Shown here piece after piece: positions 34,634-44,134 of a DNA stretch of 64,000 nt. The stretch comes from Ureibacillus acetophenoni (GTDB taxonomy: Bacteria > Bacillota > Bacilli > Bacillales_A > Planococcaceae): contig NZ_OBQC01000015.1 of NCBI RefSeq assembly GCF_900220965.1, forward strand, positions 44,315 to 108,314, in the 5' to 3' direction. Positions within the stretch are counted from its first letter, which is position 1. The number at the start of each line of letters is the position of its first letter. The notes beneath the pieces are model-generated. The model was not told the DNA's origin, made no database searches, and saw only the letters and a list, made by a program, of their open reading frames with translations. Made by a program: the position numbers and the translations under genes.

Positions 34634-34910
34634 AATATTAAAAGTAAAATTCCATTACATCACATCAAATGAATAAATATTAGTAGATTTGTTTAGGATG
34701 TTAAAAAACACCATATCTATAGTGTTCTTAATTTATGGTGAACTTTGTTAGCATCGCAAAAACAATTGTGAAACCGATTTCACAGGATTGTAGACTATTC
34801 GTCACAGCAAATTGTTACGTTTTGACTTATACTTTAAGATGCTGTAAAAAGTTATTGGTTTTACTAAACATTGCTTTTTTAAAGCCTGTAACAATTTAGG
34901 AGGTATTTTT

Positions 34911-35501
34911 ATGATTAAGAAAGTTTCTTTATTTACTTTTATTCTTTTATTTACTTTTGTGAGTGCTGCATTTGCACATACAGGATTAGAAAGTTCAAAT
35001 CCACAAAATGGCGAAGTTCTTAACGAAGAATTGACAACAATCACATTGACTTTTGAAGGAAACATTGAACAAGGCAGTACATTTACACTTCAAGATGCAA
35101 ATGGCGAAACCATTGCAGTAGATAACATCGCTATCAATGAGAACATTTTAGCTGGAGTTCTTTCAACTCCACTTGGGAACGGGGATTATACAGTTGACTG
35201 GAGCATTATTGGCGAAGATGGACATCTCATTGAAGATAGTTTTACTTTTTCTATAGACACTTCGACTACAGAATCGTCTGAAGAACAAAACAGTGTAGTT
35301 ACATCAGAGGACGAGGAAAGTGATACAGAAGTCACTACTCAAACAAACGAAGAAGAAAGTGAAGTAGATCAATCTACTACATCTGAAAACGCAGAAGCAG
35401 TACAAGACGAAGGAATTTCTAATATTGTATTTATTATCATTGGTGCATTAATTGTTATTATCATTATTAGTGCTGTAATACTAGCGAGAAGAAAGAGATA
35501 A
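34911..35501 (+). CDS. CopC-domain copper-binding membrane-anchored protein
   Basis: A 196-aa protein: signal peptide ending AFA before His (HTGLESSNPQNGE), a CopC beta-sandwich with the usual N-terminal His and a DGH motif (IIGEDGHLIEDSFTFSI) that together bind Cu(II), an acidic Ser/Thr/Glu linker of about 50 residues, and a C-terminal membrane helix followed by RRKR. This is the YcnI/YobA-neighbour type in bacilli. AGGAGG precedes the ATG. It lies 4 nt before a CopD gene and divergent from cadCA. Confidence 0.87.
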   Translation: MIKKVSLFTFILLFTFVSAAFAHTGLESSNPQNGEVLNEELTTITLTFEGNIEQGSTFTLQDANGETIAVDNIAINENILAGVLSTPLGNGDYTVDWSIIGEDGHLIEDSFTFSIDTSTTESSEEQNSVVTSEDEESDTEVTTQTNEEESEVDQSTTSENAEAVQDEGISNIVFIIIGALIVIIIISAVILARRKR

Positions 35502-35504
35502 TTA

Positions 35505-36596
35505 ATGTTCGTCATTACAGTTATTAGCCAAGCTTTGTTATATTTATGTGTTGCACTCTGTATAGGTTATTTCATTTTATCTTTCGTCCCTAGAACGGTC
35601 CAACCAAAAATTGTTGTTCCATTTAGTGTATTAATGATGGCTATCATTGGAATAGCCATCTTTTCATTTATACCGATTTTACAAAATATATTACTATTAA
35701 CCTCTCGGATTGGATTTTCTGATGGAATCCGAACAGTACTATTTACATTCCAAACCGGAAGATCATGGATGCTTACATTAATTGTATCCACTATTATTTT
35801 CTTATTTGTTATTTTGTTTCATGAAGTAAAGAATAGATTATACAGTCTAGTTGGACTTACTCTTTCCATCCTATTAATTTTAACATTAGGTTGGTCTAGC
35901 CATGCTAGCTCTATCGATCGAGTTTGGGGTTTCACTTTTGATTCGTTACATTTACTTGCAGTGAGTGTTTGGATTGGAATTTTAATCGTTGTTAGTTGGT
36001 TCTCAAAGAACACTGTAAACTGGGTAAAATTCTTAAAGTGGTTTACACCTGTTGCGATCATTTCCTTGCTAGTAACTTCACTGTCAGGAATTCTTCTTAT
36101 GAATTTCATGGTAAATTGGGATGAATACATAAACTCTTGGGTAGTCCCCTATGGACAAGCATTATTATGGAAGCATTTATTCATTATCCCGTTGCTAGTT
36201 TACGCTTTGATTAACGGCTTCTTTATCCACTGGAAACTAAAGCAATTTCCAAGCTTCGATCCAAGACCTTGGGTAAAAGTTGAAAGTATCGTTGTTTTAC
36301 TAATTTTTTCTGCAACTGCTGCATTAAGTGAACAATCTCCACCTAAAGAAACAGCAATCAATGACAGTAACGTCTCTAGTTTATTTTCTGCGATATATCA
36401 AGGGCAAATCTTCCCTGATATGATTGTAAGTATAAGTTTGAACACGACAAGTCTAGCGTTACTAGTTTTAGCAACCCTTTTCTTAGCACTAACTATCTTT
36501 TCATTCATGAGAAAGGCGCCTGCAATCTTTTCTTTTTTAATGAGTATTTGTTTAGTCTTTTCCGTTTACTTATCACTTATGCTCAGTATTCAATAG
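35505..36596 (+). CDS. CopD-domain copper import/resistance membrane protein
   Basis: A 363-aa polytopic protein with about nine membrane helices. A CopD domain (about 175-290) contains LHLLAVSVWIGILIV and WKHLFIIPLL. In CopC-CopD fusions and operons this pair moves copper across the membrane after CopC binding. The start at 35505 is 4 nt after the copC stop, using AAGAAAGAGA as weak ribosome site, so translation is coupled. Ends at a strong terminator. Confidence 0.85.
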   Translation: MFVITVISQALLYLCVALCIGYFILSFVPRTVQPKIVVPFSVLMMAIIGIAIFSFIPILQNILLLTSRIGFSDGIRTVLFTFQTGRSWMLTLIVSTIIFLFVILFHEVKNRLYSLVGLTLSILLILTLGWSSHASSIDRVWGFTFDSLHLLAVSVWIGILIVVSWFSKNTVNWVKFLKWFTPVAIISLLVTSLSGILLMNFMVNWDEYINSWVVPYGQALLWKHLFIIPLLVYALINGFFIHWKLKQFPSFDPRPWVKVESIVVLLIFSATAALSEQSPPKETAINDSNVSSLFSAIYQGQIFPDMIVSISLNTTSLALLVLATLFLALTIFSFMRKAPAIFSFLMSICLVFSVYLSLMLSIQ

Positions 36597-36603
36597 TTTA
36601 ATT

Positions 36604-36636
36604 CTGCACGCCCTTTTCGGGGGTGCAGTTTTTTGT
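36604..36636 (+). terminator. Terminator of copC-copD
   Basis: CTGCACGCCC / GGGGGTGCAG stem, then TTTTTTGTG. Confidence 0.85.
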
Positions 36637-36760
36637 GCTCCCCTCACCTTATTTCTCATCTACTACATGTTAAAACTTCACTTCACCTGGGATATTTAGT
36701 AAGATTATCTTTACGATTATTGTTCGATACATCAACTTTTTAAGATAGGAGGATTCGTAT

Positions 36761-39016
36761 ATGACTGAGACAAAACAAAATGCTAACGATTCAATTACTG
36801 TTCACCCAGATTTTCAAAAAGAAGTTGAGCGACTCGACTACACAAGAAAATATATGGAAGACATCTTGAGGAAATCTCAAGAAAATCTATTGTCAGCGAA
36901 CTCGAAAATTAAAGAATCTATGGCAAACGTTGAATATTTAGACTCCAGTGATAGCTTCATTAACATTTTGACGAACTCTCGTTTTTTTGAACTAGCCCGA
37001 ACACAAAAGGAAAGTTTAGAAGCCGTTAGACAAAAGCCTTATTTTGCCCGTATCCATTTCCAACGCCCAGACGAAGCTGAAGAATTATTATATATAGGAA
37101 AAACATCACTTATTCATAGTGAAACCTTTGAGCCGATTATCGTAGATTGGCGTTCACCCGTTGCCAACGTTTACTACGACGGTCGACTGGGAGATGTAAC
37201 TTACCGTGTACGGGATGAGGAATATTCTGGTCACCTATACTCCAAACGACAATACAAGATTGAAGATGGAGAGCTTCTAAGTTTTCAAGATGTGGATTTA
37301 ACAACAAACGATGAATTACTTCAAGAGGCACTCTCAGGTAAAGCGGATGTTCGACTAACAGAAATTGTCGCAACCATTCAAGCAGAACAAAATGAAATTA
37401 TCCGAGCACTCTTGCGCCAACCAATACTAGTACAAGGGGCAGCTGGAAGTGGTAAAACAACCATTGCTCTCCACCGTATTTCCTATTTTCTATATACAAT
37501 GGGTGAACACTTCAACCCTGAACATTTAATGATTTTAGCACCAAATAATTTGTTTATAGAGTATATAGGTGAAGTTTTACCTGAGCTTGGTGTAGACCGA
37601 ATTTGTCAAACGACCTATGCGGATTATGTACAAAAAGCAACGGGAATAAAACTAAAACTACAGAACCCAAATGAATTGTTAGAACAAATCATTGAAGATA
37701 ATACCCCCCTCCCCCCTTTTAACATTCCTAAAGTAAAGGGGTCCATGCAATATAAGGAAATATTAGATCGTTTAATAAAACGTCATGAACGAACACTTGC
37801 TTCTTACTTTGATGAAGATGTTTTTATTGAAAAGTACAGAATTATGCGTGGTAGTCATTTAAAAAAGCTATTTTTAGAAGAATTTGCTTACATGCCAATT
37901 GAAAAACGTCTTGAACGAATTAAGAAGATTGTTCAAACCGAGGTTAAAAGAAAATCGAAAGCAGTTCTTACTTCTTTAAATTCACGTTATGAAGAAATGA
38001 TCGGTAAAGCGTTGAATGGATTCCGAGATCCTGAAAAACGAAAACGCAATGTGACCCGATTCATCGATGAACGTGATGCACGTATTCCGAAAATAAAGGA
38101 AGAAATAAAATCTACTGTTACTAACTACATGCGTCGATTTGAAAAGGCAAAAATTAAAACAATGTACCGTGAATTTTTAACAGACCGAATGCTACTACGT
38201 GAACTCACTCCAGAATGGACATTCGAAGAGCAAGAACAATTTATTCGTGTTCACGCTAAAGAAAGATGGGCATTAGAGGATTTAGCGGCTATCTTTTATT
38301 TGCAGGCGAAAATTAAAGGAATTAAAGATGAATGGAAAATGAAGGTTGTATTCATCGATGAAGTTCAGGATTACAGCTTGTTCCAACTAGCTGCATTAAA
38401 GGCTGGTCTAGAAACAGATATGTTTACCATGGTTGGTGACTTGGCACAAGGTATTCATAGCTATCGTTCACTCACTGAATGGGACTCAGTATTAAAGTTA
38501 TTCCCACGAGCAAACTATTTCACATTGCAAAAAAGCTACCGGACGACAATTGAAATTATGGAAGTGGCGAATAAAGTATTATCAAAAATGGACGAAAACT
38601 TGCCATTAGTTGAGCCAGTAGTACGACACGGAAATCCGCCTACCTTTGTTCAAAGTGTGAAATTTAACCCAATACAAATTCGCGATATTTATGATGCCAT
38701 TAAGAGTAATGGCCATCGTTCAGTAGCACTCATTTGCAAGACGTCCGATGAAGCAGCCTATTTTGCGGAAAGTTTACTTCAGAACGGATTAGACGTTGAA
38801 CTATTAACTGAATCATCGGAACTTGGCCAAGCGAAACTTCTCATATTACCAAGTCATTTGGCGAAAGGATTAGAGTTTGATGCGGTAATAGTCGCAGCTT
38901 TCTCGTTCCCGTATAATGATACTCCAATCGATCGGAAACTTTTGTACGTGGCATTAACAAGGGCAATGCATGAATTGTATTTAGTGGGACCTAGTGAGGA
39001 AACATTCTTGTTGTAA
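36761..39016 (+). CDS. helD: HelD, RNA-polymerase-recycling UvrD-like ATPase
   Basis: A 751-aa SF1 protein. HelD binds stalled RNA polymerase and frees it from nucleic acid using ATP. The N-terminal arm (about 1-190) is a long coiled coil. Walker A is QGAAGSGKTT (about 226), Walker B/DEAD-like VVFIDEVQDYS (about 530), then VGDLAQGIHSY and C-terminal LLYVALTRAMHELYLVG. Its length matches B. subtilis HelD. AGGAGG precedes the ATG. Monocistronic. Confidence 0.92.
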   Translation: MTETKQNANDSITVHPDFQKEVERLDYTRKYMEDILRKSQENLLSANSKIKESMANVEYLDSSDSFINILTNSRFFELARTQKESLEAVRQKPYFARIHFQRPDEAEELLYIGKTSLIHSETFEPIIVDWRSPVANVYYDGRLGDVTYRVRDEEYSGHLYSKRQYKIEDGELLSFQDVDLTTNDELLQEALSGKADVRLTEIVATIQAEQNEIIRALLRQPILVQGAAGSGKTTIALHRISYFLYTMGEHFNPEHLMILAPNNLFIEYIGEVLPELGVDRICQTTYADYVQKATGIKLKLQNPNELLEQIIEDNTPLPPFNIPKVKGSMQYKEILDRLIKRHERTLASYFDEDVFIEKYRIMRGSHLKKLFLEEFAYMPIEKRLERIKKIVQTEVKRKSKAVLTSLNSRYEEMIGKALNGFRDPEKRKRNVTRFIDERDARIPKIKEEIKSTVTNYMRRFEKAKIKTMYREFLTDRMLLRELTPEWTFEEQEQFIRVHAKERWALEDLAAIFYLQAKIKGIKDEWKMKVVFIDEVQDYSLFQLAALKAGLETDMFTMVGDLAQGIHSYRSLTEWDSVLKLFPRANYFTLQKSYRTTIEIMEVANKVLSKMDENLPLVEPVVRHGNPPTFVQSVKFNPIQIRDIYDAIKSNGHRSVALICKTSDEAAYFAESLLQNGLDVELLTESSELGQAKLLILPSHLAKGLEFDAVIVAAFSFPYNDTPIDRKLLYVALTRAMHELYLVGPSEETFLL

Positions 39017-39051
39017 AAAACTAAAAATGTTCGAAACCTACCTAATAAAAA

Positions 39052-39086
39052 AAAGCTGTTCTATTGACTTTACATAGAACAGCTTT
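39052..39086. terminator. Bidirectional terminator
   Basis: AAAGCTGTTCTAT / ATAGAACAGCTTT perfect 13-bp stem shared by helD and the small basic-protein gene. Confidence 0.85.
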
Positions 39087-39225
39087 ACTCTCTTGGAGGT
39101 ATACGAATTGTTTTTTGTTTTCTAGTAAATTTTTTTGAAAAAAATGTGCGTATGGATTGAAAAAATGATCTTTTCTCTTTCTTTTCAACTTCCATTTTTG
39201 ATTGTGGCAATGCAGGCATTCTCAT
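39085..39225 (-). CDS. Small basic protein, 46 aa
   Basis: ATG 39225 is preceded by AAAGGAGG at 8 nt, a near-perfect site. The protein starts MRMPALPQSKMEVEKKEKR and continues with an amphipathic, highly basic stretch (FFQSIRTFFSKKFTRKQK); net charge is strongly positive. A longer in-frame reading to 39279 has no ribosome site. It ends in the arm of a strong terminator. There is no signal peptide. Nucleic-acid or membrane-surface binding is plausible, but no family is recognised. Confidence 0.65.
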   Translation of the reverse strand: MRMPALPQSKMEVEKKEKRSFFQSIRTFFSKKFTRKQKTIRIPPRE

Positions 39226-39430
39226 AATATATTCCTCCTTTACATATATTATATTGCTACAATAAGTAAAATATTCCATCGGTTTTATATTTCTTTTAAT
39301 AACGACAAATTTTTCGTACTATCCCCTCTAAAACGTACAAGATTTAACTATATTCTCATTATTACCTAAGTTACTATTGCCTTCTTTACAGTTTGTTTAC
39401 CCGTGGGATGACCTTTCTTTCATCACTAAA

Positions 39431-39475
39431 AAATAAAGTCCTGATTCTGTAATTAGAATCAGGACTTTATTTTTA
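39431..39475 (-). terminator. Terminator of the pst operon
   Basis: AATAAAGTCCTGATTC / GAATCAGGACTTTATT perfect stem with T tail. Confidence 0.85.
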
Positions 39476-40294
39476 TCCAAATCGACCTGTAATATAATCT
39501 TCCGTTCGTTGGTCTTTCGGTACTGAGAAAATTTTATCTGTCGTATCAAATTCTACAACTTCTCCATTTAAGAAAAAGGCAGTTTTATCTGATACACGTG
39601 CTGCTTGTTGCATGTTATGTGTCACGATAACAATCGTATAATCCTTTTTCATATCTGCAATCAATTCTTCTACTTTTAAAGTCGAAATTGGGTCTAATGC
39701 AGAAGTAGGTTCATCCATTAAAATAATCTCTGGCTTCATCGCAATCGCTCGTGCAATACAAATACGTTGTTGTTGCCCACCAGATAATCCAAGTGCTGAA
39801 GTTTTTAAACGATCCTTTACTTCATCCCAAATGGCAGCGCCACGTAAACTTTCTTCAACGATTTTATCCAATTCTTTTTTACTCTTAATGCCTTGGCCTC
39901 TAGGTCCATATGCGACATTATCATAAATACTCATGGGAAACAGATTCGCCTTTTGGAATACCATTCCGACTTTTGTTCGTAGTTTAATAACGTCTGTAGA
40001 CTGGTATATATTTTCATTATCAATGGTAATATCTCCAGTTATATTTACACCATCAATTAAGTCATTCATTCGATTTAATGTACGTAAAAAAGTTGATTTA
40101 CCGCAACCAGAAGGACCGATTAATGCTGTCACTTCTTTTTCCTGAATATCTAATGATAACGAATAGAGTGCCTGTTTTTCTCCATAAAAAAGATTCAAGT
40201 CTCTTACGCTAATTTTTGTTTTTCCATTTGATTCAGTCATTTGTTGTAGATCTTCCTTCACTTTTTTGTTGTGTTTGCTTAATAATGTAGTCAT
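39473..40294 (-). CDS. pstB: Phosphate ABC transporter ATPase PstB
   Basis: A 273-aa ATPase: Walker [12 protein letters not shown], the PstB-specific [11 protein letters not shown], signature [14 protein letters not shown], Walker [15 protein letters not shown]-loop [15 protein letters not shown], and terminal [10 protein letters not shown]. The last gene of pstSCAB. ATG 40294 has AAGGGGTG 8 nt upstream; an ATG at 40300 is too close. Energises phosphate import. Confidence 0.95.
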   Translation of the reverse strand: MTTLLSKHNKKVKEDLQQMTESNGKTKISVRDLNLFYGEKQALYSLSLDIQEKEVTALIGPSGCGKSTFLRTLNRMNDLIDGVNITGDITIDNENIYQSTDVIKLRTKVGMVFQKANLFPMSIYDNVAYGPRGQGIKSKKELDKIVEESLRGAAIWDEVKDRLKTSALGLSGGQQQRICIARAIAMKPEIILMDEPTSALDPISTLKVEELIADMKKDYTIVIVTHNMQQAARVSDKTAFFLNGEVVEFDTTDKIFSVPKDQRTEDYITGRFG

Positions 40295-40308
40295 AACCAT
40301 TCACCCCT

Positions 40309-41133
40309 TTAATAATCAGCCTTATTTAAAATTTTCGATAGAAGCGTTGCTAAAAGGTTTAAAATTAAAATAATCACAATTAGCACAATCCCGATCGCAG
40401 CTGCCAACTCAATGTCACCAGCTTCTTGAGTTACTAAGTAGGAATGAACTGTTAACGTTCGTGCAGATGAAAAAATACTTTCAGGCAACGCTGCTACCGT
40501 ACCAGCTGTTAAAAAGATCGCTGCAGATTCACCGACAATTCGCCCAATCGATAAAATAATACCTGCTAAAATACCAGGCATTGCACTTGGTAAAATGACT
40601 TTATATAACGTTTGAAGCTTAGTATTTCCTAAAGCTAAAGATCCTTCACGATAACTTCTTGGTACTGTTTTTAACGATTCCTCTGTTGTACGAATAATCA
40701 CCGGCAGGATAATGATTGTTAGAGTTAATGAGGCTGCTATAATAGACATCCCTAGCTTTAATGTCGTTACAAAGAATACCGCACCAAATAATCCGTAAAT
40801 AATGGATGGAATACCAGTTAAACTTTCCGTCGCAAAACGGATCATTCTTACTAGTCGCCCTTGTTTTGCATACTCTTGCAAATAAACGGCTGCTAAAATC
40901 CCGATAGGTGTAGCAATAACTAAAGAAATAACAATTGTGTAAATAGTTGTTACTATCATTGGCCAAATTCCACCACCACCAGTAGGAGAATAATCACCAA
41001 AGATAAAATCAAAACTAATTAACCCAATTCCTTTATAAAATATATAACCAACAATTGTGACTAGGATAGCAATTGTTAAGAGAGCTGCTAACCATAATAG
41101 GCCACGCAATACATTATCTTTAAAGCTTCTCAA
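40309..41133 (-). CDS. pstA: Phosphate ABC transporter permease PstA
   Basis: A 274-aa permease with six membrane helices and the PTS coupling loop KTVPRSYREGSLALGNTKLQT. TTG 41133 with AAAGGTGG 8 nt upstream is chosen; it lies 1 nt past the pstC stop, whereas the in-frame ATG at 41154 lacks a ribosome site. Pairs with PstC. Confidence 0.93.
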   Translation of the reverse strand: MRSFKDNVLRGLLWLAALLTIAILVTIVGYIFYKGIGLISFDFIFGDYSPTGGGGIWPMIVTTIYTIVISLVIATPIGILAAVYLQEYAKQGRLVRMIRFATESLTGIPSIIYGLFGAVFFVTTLKLGMSIIAASLTLTIIILPVIIRTTEESLKTVPRSYREGSLALGNTKLQTLYKVILPSAMPGILAGIILSIGRIVGESAAIFLTAGTVAALPESIFSSARTLTVHSYLVTQEAGDIELAAAIGIVLIVIILILNLLATLLSKILNKADY

Positions 41134-41134
41134 C

Positions 41135-42028
41135 TTAATTACCACCTTTCGCACTAATCTTCGCTAATACAAAGTTTAAAATTAAAATGAATGAGAATAA
41201 CACAATACCTGTTGCAAATAACATTTCTTGGTGTACACCTGCAGCGTATCCCATTTCTAACGCAATGTTTGTCGTTAATGGACGTACACTGTCCGTTAAA
41301 CTTGTAGGAACAATAAGACTGTTTCCAGCCACTAAAATTACTGCCATTGTTTCTCCAATAGCTCTACCCATTCCTAACACCACTGCAGTTAGTATTCCTG
41401 ATTTTGCAGCTGGTACAACTACTCTAAAAATTGTTCCAATATGTGATACCCCAAGAGCTAATGAACCTTCACGATAACTTTTAGGAACTGCTCTTATAGC
41501 CGTTTCTGAAACTGTCACTACAGTTGGTAACATCATAATAGCAAGGACCAGAATAACCGCAATTAAGCTTTGCCCTTTTGCTAGGCCTAGATTGTTTTGT
41601 AAAAATGGTACAATTACCGCTAACCCGAACACACCATATAAAACAGATGGAATACCTGCAAGTAACTGAACAGCAGGTGAAATTATTTTTGCTACTTTTT
41701 TAGGGGCAATTTCAGCTAAAAAGATTGCGGTAAACAAACCAATCGGAACCCCTATAATTAGTGCACCAATTGTTGCATAAATTGATGCGACAATCATTGG
41801 GAATATCCCAAATTGATCTTCACTTGGTACCCAATCATCTCCAAAAAGGAAGTTAATAAAACTATATCCTTCCGCTACAAATGGATTAATCCCTTTAAAG
41901 AATACAAATCCAATGATTAACAATAGACTAATAACCGACAGAAGAGCGCAGAATAGAAACACTCTACCTGATAACTTCTCTAGCATATATTTTCTTTTAT
42001 TCGCCTTTTCAACAGGTGGCCTAGCCAT
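41135..42028 (-). CDS. pstC: Phosphate ABC transporter permease PstC
   Basis: A 297-aa permease with a first helix at about 20-45, a long loop with GDDWVPSEDQFGIFPMI, and a coupling loop RAVPKSYREGSLALGVSH. FATGIVLF and the NLxLAKISAKG end are typical. GGAGGAATG precedes the ATG at 42028. Second gene of the operon. Confidence 0.93.
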   Translation of the reverse strand: MARPPVEKANKRKYMLEKLSGRVFLFCALLSVISLLLIIGFVFFKGINPFVAEGYSFINFLFGDDWVPSEDQFGIFPMIVASIYATIGALIIGVPIGLFTAIFLAEIAPKKVAKIISPAVQLLAGIPSVLYGVFGLAVIVPFLQNNLGLAKGQSLIAVILVLAIMMLPTVVTVSETAIRAVPKSYREGSLALGVSHIGTIFRVVVPAAKSGILTAVVLGMGRAIGETMAVILVAGNSLIVPTSLTDSVRPLTTNIALEMGYAAGVHQEMLFATGIVLFSFILILNFVLAKISAKGGN

Positions 42029-42079
42029 TCTTCATTCCTCCAAAATTGCTATATATATCACTTGCTAGATAAATTTCGT

Positions 42080-42916
42080 TTACTTAATAGGGATTACGCC
42101 TGATTCCAACGCAACTTTTTGTCCCTCTGAACTTAAAATAAAATCGATGAATTGTTGACCTTTTTCACTTAGGTTTTCGTCTTTATAAACGAATAAGAAA
42201 GGTCTAGATAATTTATATGTGCCGTTCAAAACATTTTCCGCTTTAGCTTCTACCCCATTTATTTTTATAGGTGAGATAGATTCATCAATATATTCAAAGG
42301 AAATAAATCCAACTGCATGTTTATTTGTTGCTACAGTCGTTTTAATATTTCCGTTTCCACTTGCTACAATAGAATTTCTAATAAGTTCTCCTGATGAGTA
42401 TCCAACAATTTCTTGGAATGCATCACGTGAACCCGACCCGTCTTCTCGGGACACAACGACGATCTCCATATCTTCTCCGCCAAGCTCTTTCCAATTTGTT
42501 ACTTCACCAGTGAAAATTTGCTTTACTTGTTCAATTGTAAGATCATCTACTTTATTACTCGGATGAGCAACCACCACGATACCGTCATAAGCAATGATTT
42601 GGTCCGTTAAGCCGTTTGCTATTTCCTCTTCTTTTAAATCACGTGATGCCATCCCGATTTCTGATACACCATTTGTGGCATTCGTAATTCCTGCAGATGA
42701 ACCAATTTGGTTAATTTCTATATTAATATCTGCATTTTCTTCGTATTTGGCTGCCAATTTCTCAGCTAATGGCCCTACTGACGTTGAACCTGAAATTGCA
42801 AGTGTATAATTACCTCCATTTGACGATTCACTATCATTTGATGGAGTACAAGCTGATAATAAAATAGTTAATGGAATTACTACTAATCCAAACGTTTTAA
42901 ATTTTTTTAACATCAC
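42080..42916 (-). CDS. pstS: Phosphate-binding lipoprotein PstS
   Basis: A 278-aa lipoprotein: lipobox LLSAC (Cys at about 22), phosphate-site motifs ISGSTSVGPLAEKLA, SREDGSGSRDAFQEI and VGFISFEYID. GGAGG precedes the GTG at 42916 and ATG 42913; either may serve. First gene of the operon, under a Pho-box-type promoter. Confidence 0.95.
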   Translation of the reverse strand: MMLKKFKTFGLVVIPLTILLSACTPSNDSESSNGGNYTLAISGSTSVGPLAEKLAAKYEENADINIEINQIGSSAGITNATNGVSEIGMASRDLKEEEIANGLTDQIIAYDGIVVVAHPSNKVDDLTIEQVKQIFTGEVTNWKELGGEDMEIVVVSREDGSGSRDAFQEIVGYSSGELIRNSIVASGNGNIKTTVATNKHAVGFISFEYIDESISPIKINGVEAKAENVLNGTYKLSRPFLFVYKDENLSEKGQQFIDFILSSEGQKVALESGVIPIK

Positions 42917-42965
42917 TATTAAACCTCCGAAACATCAATTAGCCTACTCTAGAATAAATTTGACG

Positions 42966-43004
42966 TGTAAATTTACTACCGCTTTTTTGTAAAGGTTTTG
43001 TAAA
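42966..43004 (-). promoter_or_regulatory. PhoP-binding repeats upstream of pstS
   Basis: On the minus strand TTTACA occurs at 43004-42999 and 42993-42988 (5-nt spacer), with a third at 42971-42966 exactly two 11-bp steps on, the spacing of Bacillus PhoP boxes. Confidence 0.65.
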
Positions 43005-43118
43005 TTTATTAATTGGTAGTAAATCAGCTGTAAAAACTGTTGAATATTGGATAAATTTATGTAAATATTTGTATAGTTTTACAATCACTCTATCATCTTA
43101 AAAAATCTAATATTAAAA

Positions 43119-43158
43119 GGGTGCCTCAGAAGCTTAAATACATACTTCTGAGGCACCC
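43119..43158 (-). terminator. Terminator of thpR
   Basis: Perfect 14-bp arms GGGTGCCTCAGAAG / CTTCTGAGGCACCC, minus-strand TTTTAAT tail. Confidence 0.85.
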
Positions 43159-43184
43159 TAGATTTAGTTGATATTATTAACTTT

Positions 43185-43751
43185 TTAAAATGTGTAAAGT
43201 GCATATTCCTTATATTTAGGAGTTCGATTGAGATGCGTCTCGTATAATGCAATTTCACTTACTGTAAATGAAAAATCCCCATCCTCACTATTTTTTAGTA
43301 AAGGCATTTTTTCACTAGGGAATACTTGATTTGATTCCCATTTTCTCGCCAAAGTGATATGTGGATTAAATGGTTTTTTATCTAAATTCAAATTAGATTC
43401 TAAGCAAATTTTAAAGATCTTTTTTTGCAACAGATTTAATTCTTCTGATTCTTTTACACCCGCCCAAAATATTCTTGGGGACTTTTTAGATCCGAAAGTT
43501 CCTATTTCATCAAGGGTAAGGTCAAAAGAATCTTCATGTTTAAGCATATCTCCAACTTGGTTTTGTACTTTTTCTAACAGATTCTTTTCTACAAAGCCTA
43601 AAAAAGCTAATGTAATATGATAATCTTCCGGGTGAACCCATCTTTTAAATGGATATTGTGTATTATGCATTTGCACCCAACGATTCAAGAAAGTTTTCAC
43701 TTCATTTGGTAACTTAATTGCAAAGAAGTAATGGTGTTTATTATCTGTCAT
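43185..43751 (-). CDS. thpR: RNA 2',3'-cyclic phosphodiesterase ThpR
   Basis: A 188-aa member of the 2H phosphoesterase family (LigT). The two HxT/S motifs are DYHITLAFLG (about 46) and NPHITLARK (about 130), separated as expected. It opens 2',3'-cyclic phosphates on RNA in vitro; its role in bacteria is poorly known. AAAGGGATG lies upstream of the ATG at 43751. It stands between pst and the SMR pair, apparently alone. Confidence 0.88.
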   Translation of the reverse strand: MTDNKHHYFFAIKLPNEVKTFLNRWVQMHNTQYPFKRWVHPEDYHITLAFLGFVEKNLLEKVQNQVGDMLKHEDSFDLTLDEIGTFGSKKSPRIFWAGVKESEELNLLQKKIFKICLESNLNLDKKPFNPHITLARKWESNQVFPSEKMPLLKNSEDGDFSFTVSEIALYETHLNRTPKYKEYALYTF

Positions 43752-43816
43752 AACGTCATCCCTTTACTAAAGTACATACAATGAACTACTAACATCTTTT
43801 ACATCATTCGACCAAA

Positions 43817-44134
43817 TTATCCACTCACTAATTTTAGGCCAATTGCAGAAATAAGAATTAGTGCAATGAATAAGATTCTTTTCCAACTTTTAGACTCTCC
43901 ATATAAAAGCATTCCTACAAATGTTCCACCTACAACCCCAATTCCAGTCCAAATTGCATAAGCTGTTCCCATTGGAATTGTTTGCATTGCGTATTGAAGT
44001 AAGTATAAGCTGATTCCAAATCCTAATTGCATGAATGCAAGGGGTTTCCAGTTTCGATTAACGCTATACTGATTCATCATCGCAACAAAAAATGTTTCAA
44101 ATAATCCAGCAAAAATTAATGCAATCCAAGCCAT
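43817..44134 (-). CDS. SMR guanidinium exporter subunit (short, YkkD-like)
   Basis: A 105-aa four-helix SMR protein: AWIALIFAGLFETFFVAMMNQY holds the essential helix-1 Glu, followed by GTAYAIWTGIGVVGGTFVGMLLYGES. It is the shorter of an adjacent pair; its ATG overlaps the stop of its partner (TAATG), pointing to an obligate heterodimer. The guanidine-I riboswitch upstream indicates that the substrate is guanidinium. Confidence 0.88.
   Translation of the reverse strand: MAWIALIFAGLFETFFVAMMNQYSVNRNWKPLAFMQLGFGISLYLLQYAMQTIPMGTAYAIWTGIGVVGGTFVGMLLYGESKSWKRILFIALILISAIGLKLVSG

Noticed and set aside
34802..35065. Minus-strand ORF overlapping copC and its promoter
   Set aside because: Antisense to a strongly supported copC start; no ribosome site.
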